A stretch of DNA of 62,394 nt. Origin: Longimicrobium sp. GTDB lineage: Bacteria; Gemmatimonadota; Gemmatimonadetes; Longimicrobiales; Longimicrobiaceae. The notes below the pieces were generated by a model that had not been told where the DNA came from, did no database searches, and saw only the letters and a program-made list of their open reading frames with translations. Shown in pieces: positions 61,901 to 62,394 of the stretch. The translations under genes and the position numbers were made by a program. The stretch spans positions 1-62,394 of the forward strand of contig DASVWD010000242.1 in the NCBI GenBank assembly GCA_036389795.1. Reading direction: 5' to 3'. Numbering within the stretch: position 1 is the stretch's first letter; each line of letters begins with the position of its first letter.

Positions 61901-62371
61901 ATGCCGAGGAAGAGCTTCCGCGTACGCGAGCGCCTGGCGCTGCGCAGGTCGGGGATCCACGGGCGGGGGGTCTTCGCGCGGGAGCCCATCCCGGCGGGCA
62001 CCCGGCTGATCGAGTACGTGGGCGAGCGGATCACGCAGGAGGAGGGCGACCGGCGCTACCCGTGGGACGACTCCGCCCCCTACCACACGCTGCTGTTCAC
62101 GGTGGAGGACGACCTGCTGGTGGACGGCGGGGTGGGGGGGAACATCTCCCGCTGGATCAACCACTCGTGCGACCCCAACTGCGAGTCGGTGATCGAGGAC
62201 CGCCGCATCTACATCGACGCCGTCCGCGACATCCAGCCGGGCGAAGAGCTCACCTACGACTACCACTTCATCGTCCCGGGGCGGGTCACGCCGGCCGTCA
62301 AGCGCCGCTACCCCTGCCACTGCGGCGCCGCCGGCTGCCGCGGCACCCTCGTCCGGAAGAGACGGCGCTGA
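61901..62371 (+). CDS. SET-domain protein (putative protein lysine methyltransferase)
   Basis: A 156-residue single SET domain. GIHGRGVFAREPIPAGTRLIEYVGE is the SET-N part. NHSCDPNCES (residues 87-96) and GEELTYDYHF form the knotted SAM and lysine site. A post-SET cysteine set (CHCGAAGC) supplies the zinc-binding end. The domain is complete and stands alone. Bacterial SET proteins methylate histone-like, ribosomal or host proteins; the target here is unknown. The start ATG at 61901 begins just before the conserved basic lead-in. Confidence 0.9.
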   Translation: MPRKSFRVRERLALRRSGIHGRGVFAREPIPAGTRLIEYVGERITQEEGDRRYPWDDSAPYHTLLFTVEDDLLVDGGVGGNISRWINHSCDPNCESVIEDRRIYIDAVRDIQPGEELTYDYHFIVPGRVTPAVKRRYPCHCGAAGCRGTLVRKRRR

Positions 62372-62394
62372 CACACGATCGAACGACGGCAAGG

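Overview
The sequence is about 70% G+C. Genes are separated by many dispersed palindromes, there is a complete cyclic beta-glucan synthase, and the region is rich in secreted lipoproteins, HExxH proteases and GAF or CheB/CheR histidine kinases. This looks like a chromosomal piece of a Gemmatimonadota-type bacterium, probably Longimicrobium-like. That assignment is an inference from style; no rRNA or tRNA gene was seen to confirm it.

Region 1 (1-2932) is the remarkable part. It holds two tandem arrays of very small genes on the plus strand. Each gene encodes an 18-21 residue peptide with its own Shine-Dalgarno and an 11-24 nt spacer. I read 30 intact genes, one frameshifted copy and one decayed remnant. 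The family pattern is M-x-V-x-T-T-V/I-R-A-G-x-G-x-x-I/V/M-D-P-N-G, usually followed by x-P. Each array starts after a 140-190 nt leader with a -10-like hexamer, and each ends with the same kind of last peptide and a perfect 13-16 bp GC hairpin. The window itself begins inside an identical copy of that hairpin, so a further array very probably lies just upstream. I recognise no known family.

Region 2 (2956-8331) is on the minus strand: an MBL-fold hydrolase with a C-terminal membrane anchor, a cardiolipin-synthase-like PLD protein overlapping an RDD membrane protein, a SAM methyltransferase and a small unknown. Region 3 (8353-18081) is a 2931-residue NdvB-type cyclic beta-glucan synthase with two small genes upstream.

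Region 4 (18155-29940) is a dense signalling island. Two GAF histidine kinases, a CheY-like regulator and a TetR regulator are on the minus strand. Divergently transcribed are a lipoprotein, a CheB-CheR-PAS-kinase fusion, a hybrid kinase with two receivers, a single receiver and a kinase carrying two histidine boxes. The two divergent promoters share a TetR-type inverted repeat. A decayed tetR fragment between the two GAF kinases shows that a tetR-kinase pair was duplicated.

Region 5 (30032-50896) is mixed metabolism: ETF-ubiquinone oxidoreductase lacking one expected cluster cysteine, a lower-GC two-gene island (cupin plus membrane protein), argF, two paralogous HExxH lipoproteins, threonine synthase, a TonB-domain protein, an FAD amine-oxidase-like enzyme, a TldD/TldE pair in which only TldD has a Tat signal, and an exported amidohydrolase. 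MITE-like inverted-repeat elements lie in several of the gaps.

Region 6 (51129-62371) carries small unknowns, an archaemetzincin, an ANTAR response regulator, a very large secreted HEFAH protein, an NtrC/NtrB-type two-component pair with a clear promoter, a zinc-ribbon/L7-L12-like/NHL-propeller membrane protein and a SET-domain protein.
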